Source: Collinsella sp. AF25-2LB (GTDB taxonomy: Bacteria > Actinomycetota > Coriobacteriia > Coriobacteriales > Coriobacteriaceae). From it: DNA of 43,038 nucleotides. The notes under the pieces were generated by a model that did not search any database, was not told the origin of the DNA, and saw only the letters and a program-made list of their open reading frames with translations. The position numbers were made by a program, and so were the translations under genes. This document shows positions 33,026-40,974 of the stretch, in pieces. Every line of letters starts with the position of its first letter. Position 1 is the stretch's first letter. The stretch covers positions 1 through 43,038 of the forward strand of contig NZ_QRUF01000017.1 in NCBI RefSeq assembly GCF_003458415.1, given 5' to 3'.

Positions 33026-34306
33026 ATGGCTCTCACCGCACCAGCCGAAAAAGACCGTCCTCGCGAGAGCAGCGTATTTGCTTGGATTGTCGTTATTGCG
33101 CTCGGCTTAATGTCCGCCGGAACGACTGGCACATATAGCATTATTGCCGGCTCATTCGTTGCTCCAGTATGTGAAGACCTGGGCTTTGAGTACACCTCTT
33201 TCTCTTTCTATTTCACTGCGATTCTTCTTGGCCTTGCACTTGGACTTCCACTTTTGAGTCGTTTCATTCCAAAAGTAATAGGCAAACCGTGGCATATTTG
33301 CGTTGAACTTGTCCTTATTGCCGCCGGCGCCGCAATGGCGTTCTACACCGAAGTCTGGATGTTCATCGTCTCCGCTGCGGTGATCGGCATCTGCTTTTCG
33401 TTCACAACGGGCGTCTGCATGTCCGATGTTATTGACCAATGGTTCAGTAAATCGTCCGGTCTTGCCATCGGCCTTGCTTGGGGCGTTAATTCTCTCTGTA
33501 CGCTGTTGTTGAGCCCTGTCATTACGCTGGTCATCGAGCAACAAGGCTGGCGTACGGGATACATCGTACTTGCGGCCGTTTCTGCAGCTATGATTTTACC
33601 TGCGAGTGCATTTATCATTCGCCTTAAACCCTCTGATCGCAACATGCTTCCGTACGGAGAGACCACCTCTGAAACCCATGAGAGCCACAGCGTCGATGAG
33701 CGGGAAGATACCCTCTCGGGCATGGCACTCCGTGATGCCACGAAAACGCCGTCTTTTATTCTCTGTGTCCTCCTGCTTTGCGTGGCGCAGCTCACCTGCT
33801 GCATGAACCAGTTGTTTCCAACCTATGCAAGCGAGGTCGGTTTCAATCCCATCGTAGGAAGCTTAATGGTCTCGGCAGCTTCGTTCTCCGACATCTTCCT
33901 AAATCCCTTCGTAGGCAAAACATGTGACAAACTCGGCGCTATTAAAGCAACGGTCGCGTGGACAGGTGTCAGCATTTTTTCATTCCTACTTCTCATCATT
34001 GGCGGAAGCAATGAGACCGTTTCCATCATTGCAGCTGGCGTAAACGATGTCATGTTCGCCATTGTTGGAACCGCAATGCCGATGCTTCTCCTCTCGCTCT
34101 TTGGATCACGCGATTTTGGAAGGATCTATTCAATCGTTTGCTCAGCGGGCTATGTCGTCGGTGCTTTTGGAATGCCGGTCATGATGAAGGTTTACGGCAT
34201 GGCAGGGTCATTCCAGGGAGTATTTATCTTCTGCATTGCCTGCAACCTTATGATTGCTGCGTTTGCTATCGTTTCCGGCTTTCTCAGTAAGGCTGCTGAA
34301 AAGTAA
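33026..34306 (+). CDS. MFS transporter, first paralogue of the agmatine locus
   Basis: This 426-residue major facilitator protein has twelve hydrophobic segments and a cytoplasmic loop around 215-240 (ETTSETHESHSVDERED). It shares very high similarity with the carrier at 37684-38949: IALGLMSAGTTGTYSIIAGS, WMFIVSAAVIGICFSFTTGV, MNQLFPTYASEVGFNPIVGS, and SRDFGRIYSIVCSAGYVVGA are present in both with few changes. These resemble oxalate/formate antiporter-like MFS proteins. The ATG at 33026 follows ATGGAGTGACC. Codon usage is more AT-rich than in the second paralogue. The substrate is probably related to agmatine, putrescine or a ureido compound, inferred from neighbours. Confidence 0.85.
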   Translation: MALTAPAEKDRPRESSVFAWIVVIALGLMSAGTTGTYSIIAGSFVAPVCEDLGFEYTSFSFYFTAILLGLALGLPLLSRFIPKVIGKPWHICVELVLIAAGAAMAFYTEVWMFIVSAAVIGICFSFTTGVCMSDVIDQWFSKSSGLAIGLAWGVNSLCTLLLSPVITLVIEQQGWRTGYIVLAAVSAAMILPASAFIIRLKPSDRNMLPYGETTSETHESHSVDEREDTLSGMALRDATKTPSFILCVLLLCVAQLTCCMNQLFPTYASEVGFNPIVGSLMVSAASFSDIFLNPFVGKTCDKLGAIKATVAWTGVSIFSFLLLIIGGSNETVSIIAAGVNDVMFAIVGTAMPMLLLSLFGSRDFGRIYSIVCSAGYVVGAFGMPVMMKVYGMAGSFQGVFIFCIACNLMIAAFAIVSGFLSKAAEK

Positions 34307-34340
34307 TAAGCGCCGATTGCATCGGCATAGATTGCCATGC

Positions 34341-34386
34341 AACAGGGGTCGACTCCAAGCCAGACTGGAGTCAACCCCTGTTTTCG
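34341..34386. terminator. Bidirectional terminator between MFS and TetR genes
   Basis: A 17-bp stem with one mismatch (34341-34357 and 34366-34382, AACAGGGGT.GACTCCA) is followed by TTTTCGTTTT. It separates the convergent MFS and TetR genes. Confidence 0.85.
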
Positions 34387-34443
34387 TTTTAAAGGTTGCC
34401 CGCAGGCACCATGGGTGCCAACATGCGCTTCAGCTTGGCTGGC

Positions 34444-35022
34444 CTATTTGAACATAAGCTCGACTATTCCCGCCCAAACCGCTTTTTCATCAATATCCTC
34501 ACCTTGAGCGACCGTATTGCTCGCTCCCTCCAGAACGGTATAAAGAATTTGTACGTAGAGCATCACGTCGGCACTATCGGAAAACGCGCCAATCTCTGCA
34601 CCATGAAGAAGGATGTCTTTAAGCGCATCCATGGTTCGTTTGGTCGCCGTCGCTTGACGTTCCTGAACTGCAGGAATTCGATTTGCTTGAACGCTAACCT
34701 CGGCCAGCACGCGCCGGCGCTTTTCATCGCTTCGATAACCACCTATAACTGAATTGCCGAGCTCGATAAGCGCGGCCTTGAACCCGTCCCTATCGACTAT
34801 TAGCGAGTAGTCGCGCTGATAGTCGATGGTCGGAAACATGCTGTCCAAGAGCGTAGTGAAAATCTCCTCTTTAGAGGGAAAGTAGTAGTACACCGACGGC
34901 TTGGATATACCGACAAAGTCGCAAATCTTTCCGATAGACGCTTTGTCATAACCGACTTCTGCCACAAGATCGTACATTGCGTCCAATATTTTTTTTCTTG
35001 TGCTCACGCTGCATTTCTCCAT
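34444..35022 (-). CDS. TetR/AcrR regulator of the agmatine locus
   Basis: This 192-residue protein has the TetR DNA-binding domain STRKKILDAMYDLVAEVGYD, ASIGKICDFVGISKPSVYYY, FPSKEEIFTTLLDSMF, and a helical C-terminal domain (TMDALKDILLHGAEIGAFS) of the kind in AcrR-like regulators. The ATG at 35020-35022 follows a poorly defined ribosome binding site. It is divergent from the agmatine deiminase-type gene. Similar CGGTAGG palindromes lie in that intergenic region and in the promoter of the MFS gene, so it likely represses both units. Confidence 0.87.
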   Translation of the reverse strand: MEKCSVSTRKKILDAMYDLVAEVGYDKASIGKICDFVGISKPSVYYYFPSKEEIFTTLLDSMFPTIDYQRDYSLIVDRDGFKAALIELGNSVIGGYRSDEKRRRVLAEVSVQANRIPAVQERQATATKRTMDALKDILLHGAEIGAFSDSADVMLYVQILYTVLEGASNTVAQGEDIDEKAVWAGIVELMFK

Positions 35023-35100
35023 TGCAAATCATTTCCGCACTACCAACATTATTAAGGATGGCAACGGAACATCAATTCGTGTCCAAACATGACCACTATA

Positions 35101-35171
35101 TACGGTGAACGGTATGTATCAGTAGGCGAGCGGAAATTATTCAAAACTATCTACCGAACGGTAGGTATAGT
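35101..35171. promoter_or_regulatory. Operator region between TetR and deiminase genes
   Basis: The palindrome TATCTACCGAACGGTAGGTA (35149-35168) is nearly symmetrical and overlaps a TATAGT -10 box (35166-35171) for the rightward gene. A second, weaker copy, ATACGGTGAACGGTATG, starts at 35100. The main half-sites match those upstream of the first MFS gene. Confidence 0.65.
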
Positions 35172-35246
35172 AGTACTATAGCAGGTGAAACCCCGCTATT
35201 GTCGCGGCCGGACAGCATCGCGGGAAACCCGACGGAAGGACCAACC

Positions 35247-36485
35247 ATGTACGAGAACTATCGTATGCCGGGCGAGTTCGAGAAGCGCTCCAACGTCTAT
35301 GTGACATGGCTTCCCGATTACATCCGTGCAGAGGGTTACGATAACCGCCAGCCCTGCGTTGACGTGATCAAGGCTCTGCTCGAGTATGGCGACGTTACGG
35401 TCAACCTCAATTGCGGCACCCCCGGCTCCTATGAGGAGGCTTGCTCGCGCCTGAAGGAGGAGGGGGTTGATCTCGATCGCATCGAGATCACGCAGTTCGA
35501 AGACTCCAACTTCTATGTCCGCGACAACGGTCCCAGCATCATGGTCGACGACAAGGGCCATTCTTATATGGTCAACCCTGCTTGGACTTATTACGGCGTG
35601 TGGGACAAGAACTCCCCGGAGTGCCAGTCCGCACGTAAGGCAGCCGTTCACATGGCGGTTGCGCTCGGTTGCTTCGATATCGTCAATTCCGAAATGGTTT
35701 CGGAGGGCGGCGACCGCGAGTTTGACGGTCACGGCACTCTGATCGCCATCGAGGACACGGAATGCCGCAAGCGTAACCCCGAGTTCACGAAAGAGGAAGT
35801 TGAGGCCGAGTATAAGCGCATCTACAACCTCAACAAGGTTATCTGGCTTCCGCAGCCTATGCTCGAGGACGACGACTATCGACTGGGCATCCTCGACGAG
35901 AAGGAAGACGGAACTCCCGTCTTTGGCATGAGCTTTGCGGCTCACATTGATGAGATGTGTCGCTTTATCACTCCGAACAAGATTCTTCTTGCCGAGGTGT
36001 CCGATGAAGAGGCAGCTTCGAGCAAGGCTGGCGCAGAGTCTCGTCGCCGCATTGAGGCGGCCTACGAGATCCTGAGCAACGAAACGGACTGGGAGGGCAA
36101 GCCCTTCGAGATCGTTCGTATGCCCACCGCCGAGCCGATTGAAGTCGTTATCGCCCCTGGCGATGAGGATTACGAGCTCTATAAGGGCTTCATCGACGAA
36201 ATGGGCGGCAAGTTTATGGATGGCACTCCCTGGCCCGAGGGTCCCGTTCACTTCTACGCAGCAGCGAGCTACTGCAACTTCCTCATCTGCAATGGCGTCG
36301 TTCTTGGTCAGCGTTATTACCACGAGGGCATGAACGAAGTCGTGAAGGAGAAGGACGAGCAGGCCAAAGCCGTTCTTGAGAGCTGCTTCCCCGATCGCAA
36401 AGTCATCATGATTGACTCTCTCGCGCTTAACCTGTCCGGCGGCGGCGTGCACTGCTGGACCAAGGACGTGGCAGCCAGCTGCTAG
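35247..36485 (+). CDS. Agmatine deiminase-type enzyme (peptidyl-arginine-deiminase fold)
   Basis: This 412-residue guanidine-modifying enzyme is of the PAD_porph/AgD family. Visible are RDNGP (92-96), EGGDREFDGHGTLIAIE (153-169), which replaces the more usual EGGSIHVDGEGT, FAAHIDEMCRF with the catalytic His, and SGGGVHCWTKD with the nucleophilic Cys403. Expected chemistry is hydrolysis of agmatine to N-carbamoylputrescine and ammonia, but altered substrate-contact motifs and extra length mean another guanidino compound is possible. The ATG at 35247 follows GGAAGGA. It is separated from the carbamoyltransferase gene by 122 bases holding a strong hairpin. Confidence 0.85.
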   Translation: MYENYRMPGEFEKRSNVYVTWLPDYIRAEGYDNRQPCVDVIKALLEYGDVTVNLNCGTPGSYEEACSRLKEEGVDLDRIEITQFEDSNFYVRDNGPSIMVDDKGHSYMVNPAWTYYGVWDKNSPECQSARKAAVHMAVALGCFDIVNSEMVSEGGDREFDGHGTLIAIEDTECRKRNPEFTKEEVEAEYKRIYNLNKVIWLPQPMLEDDDYRLGILDEKEDGTPVFGMSFAAHIDEMCRFITPNKILLAEVSDEEAASSKAGAESRRRIEAAYEILSNETDWEGKPFEIVRMPTAEPIEVVIAPGDEDYELYKGFIDEMGGKFMDGTPWPEGPVHFYAAASYCNFLICNGVVLGQRYYHEGMNEVVKEKDEQAKAVLESCFPDRKVIMIDSLALNLSGGGVHCWTKDVAASC

Positions 36486-36533
36486 CGAGCCTTTGAGCCT
36501 GCACTGTCTGATTTAGGCGCCACACTTACTGCT

Positions 36534-36563
36534 CCCCGAGGGATATCCGTGTTTCCCTCGGGG
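36534..36563 (+). repeat. Intercistronic hairpin
   Basis: A 9-bp perfect stem (CCCCGAGGG / CCCTCGGGG) with a 12-base loop lies between the deiminase and carbamoyltransferase genes and lacks a T run. An mRNA-stabilising or processing hairpin, giving unequal expression, is plausible. Confidence 0.7.
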
Positions 36564-36607
36564 ACACATTCGACATTCATCTATTACTAAATGGAAAGGA
36601 AATAGGC

Positions 36608-37672
36608 ATGAACAACAGCCTCCGCGGTCGCGACTACATCAACATCCATGATCTCTCCTCCGAGGATTTCCGCTATCTCATTGATCTTGCCTGGAACCTT
36701 AAGGCTCAGAAGAAGTCTGGTGTCGACCAGCGCTACTTCCCCGGTAAAAACGTCCTCGCCAACTTTGAGTGGGGTTCGACCCGTACTCGTTGCGCATTCG
36801 AGACCTCCTGCAATGATTTGGGCATGGGCTTCACTTATCTGACCAACTCCCACATGGGTGACTGCGAGACCGTCAAGGATGCCATGCGCGTCTTTAACGG
36901 CATGTACGATCTCATCGTCTACCGCGCACAGAAGGACGAGCAGTTCCTCTATGACGTCGCCGACCTGGTTGACATCCCGGTCATCAATGCCCTTACTCTC
37001 GGCGATCACCCGACTCAGATGCTCGCTGACGCTCTTACGATGGAAGAGCAATGGGGCGGTCTGCGTACGAGCCGCGGCAAGAAGATGGCTTTCGTTGGCA
37101 ACTGCGCCGGCGCCCCGGTGTGGTATGGCCGTCTGTGCGCTATGCTCGACATGGACTTCCTTGCCATCGGCCCCGACGACCTCCGTCATCAGATGTGCAA
37201 GGAAATGATCGAAGAGGTGGAGGCCTGCTACGCCAAGTACGCTCCCAATAGGACCTTTACCATCACCTCTGACCTCGATGCCCTGGATGGCGTTGACGTT
37301 ATCGTTACCGAGGAGTGGCGCTACATCAACCCCGAGTGCGGCGAAGAGGTTCTGGATCCCGACGACTACAACTCCTGGCTGGGCGATGCCGAGTCTTTGT
37401 ACCCCTATCGCGTCACCAGCGAGCTGTGCAAGCGCACCAACAATCCCGACATCTTCTGCATGCATGAGCTTCCCTCTGTCCATAACGCAGATCACCGTGT
37501 TGGCAAAATGCTCCTCGACCAGTGCAAGAACGACCTTCATCGCGAGATCATCACCGAGGGCTTCGAGATTGCCGACGAGTGCTTTGAGGCCAACGCTTCG
37601 GTCATCTTCCGTGAGGCAGAGAACCGTCAGCACACCATCAAGGCCGTTATGTGTGCCCTTCTGGGTCTCTAG
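36608..37672 (+). CDS. Atypical ornithine/putrescine carbamoyltransferase family enzyme
   Basis: This 354-residue transcarbamoylase keeps the carbamoyl-phosphate site: STRTRCAFE (57-65), R106 in DLIVYR, and DHPTQMLADALTMEE (133-147). The amino-substrate side is altered. The motif that binds ornithine or putrescine, normally HCLP, reads HELPS (286-290), so the conserved Cys is Glu. The usual G-D-x-N-N-V loop reads GNCAGAPVWYG (164-174). In the agmatine pathway a putrescine carbamoyltransferase turns carbamoylputrescine plus phosphate into putrescine and carbamoyl phosphate. The substitutions suggest a different acceptor, as in YgeW-type relatives. The ATG at 36608 follows GAAAGGA. MFS2 starts 11 bases after its stop. 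Confidence 0.83.
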   Translation: MNNSLRGRDYINIHDLSSEDFRYLIDLAWNLKAQKKSGVDQRYFPGKNVLANFEWGSTRTRCAFETSCNDLGMGFTYLTNSHMGDCETVKDAMRVFNGMYDLIVYRAQKDEQFLYDVADLVDIPVINALTLGDHPTQMLADALTMEEQWGGLRTSRGKKMAFVGNCAGAPVWYGRLCAMLDMDFLAIGPDDLRHQMCKEMIEEVEACYAKYAPNRTFTITSDLDALDGVDVIVTEEWRYINPECGEEVLDPDDYNSWLGDAESLYPYRVTSELCKRTNNPDIFCMHELPSVHNADHRVGKMLLDQCKNDLHREIITEGFEIADECFEANASVIFREAENRQHTIKAVMCALLGL

Positions 37673-37683
37673 GAGCTGTATCA

Positions 37684-38949
37684 ATGGAAAATGCAAAGTT
37701 AAAGAGCAGCAAGGTCTACGCATGGGTTCTCGTAATCGCGCTTGGCCTCATGTCTGCTGGTACGACCGGATCCTATAGCGTAATCGCCGGCTCCTTCGTC
37801 GCGCCCGTGTGCGAGGAGTTCGGGTTTGACTATTCAATCTTCTCGTATTACTTCACCGCGACGCTCATCGGTCTTGCGGCGGCGCTTCCGTTTGTCGGAA
37901 AACTTATCCCCAAGGTTGTTGGCAAGGTTTGGCTCCCCGTCGTCGAGCTTATTCTGCTCGCCGCCGGCGCAGGCATGGCCTTCTACACCGAAGTTTGGAT
38001 GTTCATCGCCGCTGGCGCCCTGATTGGCATTTGCTTCGCCTTCACCACCGGCGTCGCCATGTCCGACGTTATTGACCAGTGGTTCAAAAAATCTGGTGGC
38101 CTGGCAATTGGTCTCGCCTGGGCAGTGAACTCGATTTACATGCTCATCATGAGCCCCGTCATCACCTCTGTCATCGAGGCCGCTGGCTGGAGGACTGGTT
38201 ATCTGGTGCTCGCTGGCGTCTCCGCCGTGCTCATTCTCCCCGCTTCCGTCCTGATTATCCGCTATAAGCCTCAGGACAAGGGCATGCTGCCCTATGGCTA
38301 CGTCGAGGGCGAGCCGGACGCCGAGACCGAGGAGACGACCGAGGATAGCACGCGTGGCGTTAGCTATGCGCGCGCCATTAAGTCGCCTGCCTTCTTCTTC
38401 TGCATCGGCTTCCTCTGCCTCGTTCAGCTCACTTGCTGCATGAACCAGCTCTTCCCGACGTATGCTTCCGAGGTTGGTTTTAGCCCCATGGTGGGCGGCT
38501 TCATGGTATCCGCTGCATCGCTCTTCGATCTGTTCCTCAATCCGATCGTCGGCACCACTTGCGATAAGTTTGGCAGCACGAAGGCTATTCTGGGCTGGCT
38601 CGCTGTCTCCATCCTCTCCTTTGTCATGCTCATGATGAGCAGCGGCAACTCGACGCTCAGCATCCTCGCAGCAGGCGTGAACGACGTAATGTACGTCATC
38701 GCTGGCACTGCCCTGACCGTTTTGGTTATGGACGTCTTTGGCTCCCGCGATTTCGGTCGCATCTTCGCGCTGATCTGCTCCGTGGGCTATATCGTCGGCG
38801 CCTTTGGCATGCCCGTTATGATGAAGGTCTATGAGCTTGTCGGCTCCTTCCAGGGCGTCTTCATCTTCTGCATCGCATGCAACGTTATTATCGGCCTGTT
38901 CTTGCTGCTGGCAAAAAAGACTGGTAAGAACCTCTCCTGGGACGAATAG
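37684..38949 (+). CDS. MFS transporter, second paralogue of the agmatine locus
   Basis: This 421-residue twelve-helix major facilitator has AGGAG before the ATG, 11 bases after the carbamoyltransferase stop, so it is cotranscribed. Its blocks are IALGLMSAGTTGSYSVIAGS, WMFIAAGALIGICFAFTTGV, MNQLFPTYASEVGFSPMVGG and SRDFGRIFALICSVGYIVGA. It differs from MFS1 chiefly in the cytoplasmic loop (EGEPDAETEETTEDST) and in codon usage. Two carriers in one regulon could separate uptake from product export, or represent allelic-type duplication. The substrate is unknown but likely linked to the enzymes beside it. Confidence 0.87.
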   Translation: MENAKLKSSKVYAWVLVIALGLMSAGTTGSYSVIAGSFVAPVCEEFGFDYSIFSYYFTATLIGLAAALPFVGKLIPKVVGKVWLPVVELILLAAGAGMAFYTEVWMFIAAGALIGICFAFTTGVAMSDVIDQWFKKSGGLAIGLAWAVNSIYMLIMSPVITSVIEAAGWRTGYLVLAGVSAVLILPASVLIIRYKPQDKGMLPYGYVEGEPDAETEETTEDSTRGVSYARAIKSPAFFFCIGFLCLVQLTCCMNQLFPTYASEVGFSPMVGGFMVSAASLFDLFLNPIVGTTCDKFGSTKAILGWLAVSILSFVMLMMSSGNSTLSILAAGVNDVMYVIAGTALTVLVMDVFGSRDFGRIFALICSVGYIVGAFGMPVMMKVYELVGSFQGVFIFCIACNVIIGLFLLLAKKTGKNLSWDE

Positions 38950-38998
38950 TTCGATTCGTCTTAGACATACGCTGTAGGGCTTAACCTACAGCCGCTTT

Positions 38999-39028
38999 GG
39001 GGCATCGACTAACATCGGTGCCCTTTTT
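38999..39028 (+). terminator. Terminator of the agmatine locus
   Basis: The stem GGGGCATCGA (38999-39008) pairs with TCGGTGCCC (39015-39023) with one G-T pair, around a 6-base loop, followed by five T. Smaller hairpins at 38941-38960 and 38972-38991 precede it. Confidence 0.8.
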
Positions 39029-39033
39029 CATCG

Positions 39034-39066
39034 AATGTGACAAAGGGGCAGCCACTTTGTCACATT
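39034..39066 (+). repeat. Palindrome A, copy 2
   Basis: The arms AATGTGACAAAGGGG and CCACTTTGTCACATT around a CAG-like centre have one mismatch. The layout to element B is the same as in copy 1, including the GAGTGGC linker, so A and B move or are copied together. Confidence 0.9.
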
Positions 39067-39074
39067 GAGTGGCA

Positions 39075-39264
39075 TGTAAATCGGGGTCTAATACTTTTCC
39101 GAGAAGTGAACGAGTCAAAATGGACCCCCGAAGCGTCGACACTTTTGAGATGCAATTTCCTGCGGTTTTGCCAGTCAAATCCTGCGGTTTTGACGTCTAA
39201 AAATGTCGATGCTTCGGGGGTCCAAATACAGCCGTTCACTTCTCGGAAAAGTATTAGACCTCGA
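39075..39264 (+). repeat. Palindromic element B, copy 2
   Basis: Outer arms 39083-39112 and 39233-39262 match in 29 of 30 pairs. Inner arms 39121-39141 and 39204-39224 (TGGACCCCCGAAGC.TCGACA) match in all but one. Two perfect direct repeats of TCCTGCGGTTTTG sit at 39158-39170 and 39180-39192 in the apical loop. No frame of coding character is present. It is oriented like copy 1. Confidence 0.92.
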
Positions 39265-39306
39265 GATATAGATGATGTTTGCGAGCGGCAATTAGAGCGT
39301 AAGCTT

Positions 39307-40440
39307 TTAGTTCTTCTTTGCAGAGAGCATGAGTCTAATTTCCGGATGGGTGTATTCGTCGAACTCTTCCTTGGGCTCGGTGTCAAAGGTGTAGTACGAC
39401 TTGATAGATTCGTCCTCCGTCTTGATGCTGATTTCTTCATATAGGGATCCGGCTAAAAATGCCTGTTTAAATTCATCCGACAGGCTGCATGGCGTGAGGA
39501 GGCCCGGTGTGGCAACGGAAATGTCCAACCCGTTGAGCGGGGCGCAGAGCGTCGCGATATCCTGCTCGGCGCGGGCGAGGTTGTCTGCAAGGCTTTCCTC
39601 GGGGTCGATCTGACTGGTGTAATCGACGTCCGTGAGCATGCTGTCTGCATCAAAAGAAAGGTAGACATAGGCTGCTTGAGCGCCGAGGTCATTATCGCGT
39701 AGATAGCCGATTATGCGGTAGCCGTAGTCGTGATATGACACGTATGGGTCGTCTGCTGCGACGCGTTCGCACACGGGCTCCAAGGCATCTTGCGCGATGG
39801 CGAGCTGCTCGGCGGCTGCAGCCTTTCTTGCCTGAAGCTCGTTATTTCCCTGGATAAACTGCGGGATGTAGACGCCAAGCAGCACAATGACGGGCACCAC
39901 TGCGAGAGCTATGACCTGCTTCTTGACGCTTGGAATCGTCACGCCGTATGCGTTTGCCATGGCCTCGGCATTGCTCGAGGTTTCGGCTAGCACGTCTGCC
40001 GCCGTGGCGACTGCCCCTACGGCGCCGGCGACCTCGGCGGCACCGCCCAGGTCGCGCGCGAGATCGTTATCGCTGTTCTTGAGCATGCGGCCGGCAGCTT
40101 GCGCGGAAAGCACGCCGGCGACCTCCGCGGAACGGTCCTTGTTAGTCTGGGCTACCGCAAGCCTGCTCTGCAGCTCCTTCCACTGTTTGCCCTGCATTCC
40201 AAAGCGCGGCGCAAGAGCGCAATAGCAAAAGATGGCGAGTTCGATTGCGGTGAGTGCGATGGCGGTACATATGCCCGCGGGTTGGAATTCCTTTTGGTGG
40301 AACGCGATATCGTTGATCATTTGGAGCGGCAACATCAACAGGCATGCCACGAACGACATGACGAGTGCGGTCGCTGCGATCTTGGGGTATGTGCAGTACC
40401 GCTGGATGCGTTTCTTTTCTTGTTCGGTGAGCTGCTGCAT
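39307..40440 (-). CDS. Membrane protein of unknown function
   Basis: This 377-residue protein has two N-terminal hydrophobic segments (AATALVMSFVACLLMLPLQM; ICTAIALTAIELAIFCYCAL). An Ala-rich cytoplasmic region follows (GGAAEVAGAVGAVATAADVL), then a third membrane segment (VIALAVVPVIVLLGVYIPQF), and an extracellular C-terminal domain of about 175 residues (DPYVSYHDYGYRIIGYLRDN, YVYLSFDADSMLTDVDYTSQ) with no motif I recognise. I chose the ATG at 40438-40440 with GAGG upstream over an ATG 13 codons earlier that has no signal. It stands alone, with palindromic element copies on both sides. Confidence 0.7.
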   Translation of the reverse strand: MQQLTEQEKKRIQRYCTYPKIAATALVMSFVACLLMLPLQMINDIAFHQKEFQPAGICTAIALTAIELAIFCYCALAPRFGMQGKQWKELQSRLAVAQTNKDRSAEVAGVLSAQAAGRMLKNSDNDLARDLGGAAEVAGAVGAVATAADVLAETSSNAEAMANAYGVTIPSVKKQVIALAVVPVIVLLGVYIPQFIQGNNELQARKAAAAEQLAIAQDALEPVCERVAADDPYVSYHDYGYRIIGYLRDNDLGAQAAYVYLSFDADSMLTDVDYTSQIDPEESLADNLARAEQDIATLCAPLNGLDISVATPGLLTPCSLSDEFKQAFLAGSLYEEISIKTEDESIKSYYTFDTEPKEEFDEYTHPEIRLMLSAKKN

Positions 40441-40529
40441 GGGGCCTCGACTCTCATCGTTTTTGGGCGATGCGCACATGCTCTTGAGTATAGATGAGTG
40501 GAGGGTGTCTGTTGTTCAGACATAGCGGT

Positions 40530-40545
40530 CAACAGCGTGCTGTTG
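40530..40545. repeat. Short perfect palindrome
   Basis: CAACAGCGTGCTGTTG is a 16-base palindrome, perfect except for its central GT, about 90 bases upstream of the minus-strand membrane protein gene. It may be an operator. A small hairpin GTCTG.TTGTT.CAGAC lies next to it. Confidence 0.45.
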
Positions 40546-40656
40546 GCGGTCGTCGTGATCATGAACGTCGTTTTTGGAGCATGGAGCCGCTGTCATGGGG
40601 CGAATGACGCGCAAGGGGGCTGTCGCGGGACAGCCTCTCGCTGTTTGTGAGCGCCA

Positions 40657-40848
40657 GCAAATCGAAGGTGAATGGTTTCCCGAGAAGTGAACGACCTATT
40701 CTGGACCTCTGAAGCATTCGCACTTTTGGATGCAAAAACCGCAGGATTTGAGTGATAAAACCGCAGGAATTGGTCTTCCAAAAGTGTCGATGCTTCGGGG
40801 GTCCGATTTTACTCGTTCACTTCGCGGAAAAGCATTCACCTTCGTTGC
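40657..40848 (-). repeat. Palindromic element B, copy 3 (inverted)
   Basis: Outer arms 40665-40694 and 40813-40842 match in 27 of 30 pairs. The inner arm (GGACCTCTGAAGC / GCTTCGGGGGTCC) and two AAAACCGCAGGA direct repeats are the reverse complement of copies 1 and 2, so this copy is inserted the other way round. The distal arm sequence differs (AAGGTGAATG instead of GAGGTCTAATAC), but the partner arm changes with it. Confidence 0.88.
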
Positions 40849-40930
40849 GTGAGGCGACGGATGGAAGGGTGATTATCGTCAAGTAGCTACCTCTGCCTTG
40901 TGAATCATCTGAAGCACAAGGCATAATGCA

Positions 40931-40961
40931 TGTGACAAGGGGGCAGTCCCTTTACCGCATT
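40931..40961 (-). repeat. Palindrome A, copy 3 (decayed)
   Basis: ATGTGACAAGGGGGCAGTCC and CTTTACCGCAT clearly derive from palindrome A with several arm mismatches. It lies on the right-hand side of inverted B copy 3, as expected if the A-B unit is inverted, though 80 bases away. It ends 14 bases before the dus start codon. Confidence 0.65.
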
Positions 40962-40974
40962 GATCTGAGAGTAG

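Noticed and set aside
35196..37723. Two long minus-strand frames over the agmatine locus
   Set aside because: Shadows of the deiminase and carbamoyltransferase genes, whose motifs are unambiguous on the plus strand.
39158..39192. Possible CRISPR-like direct repeats
   Set aside because: Only two short repeats inside a hairpin loop, with no regularly spaced array and no cas genes.
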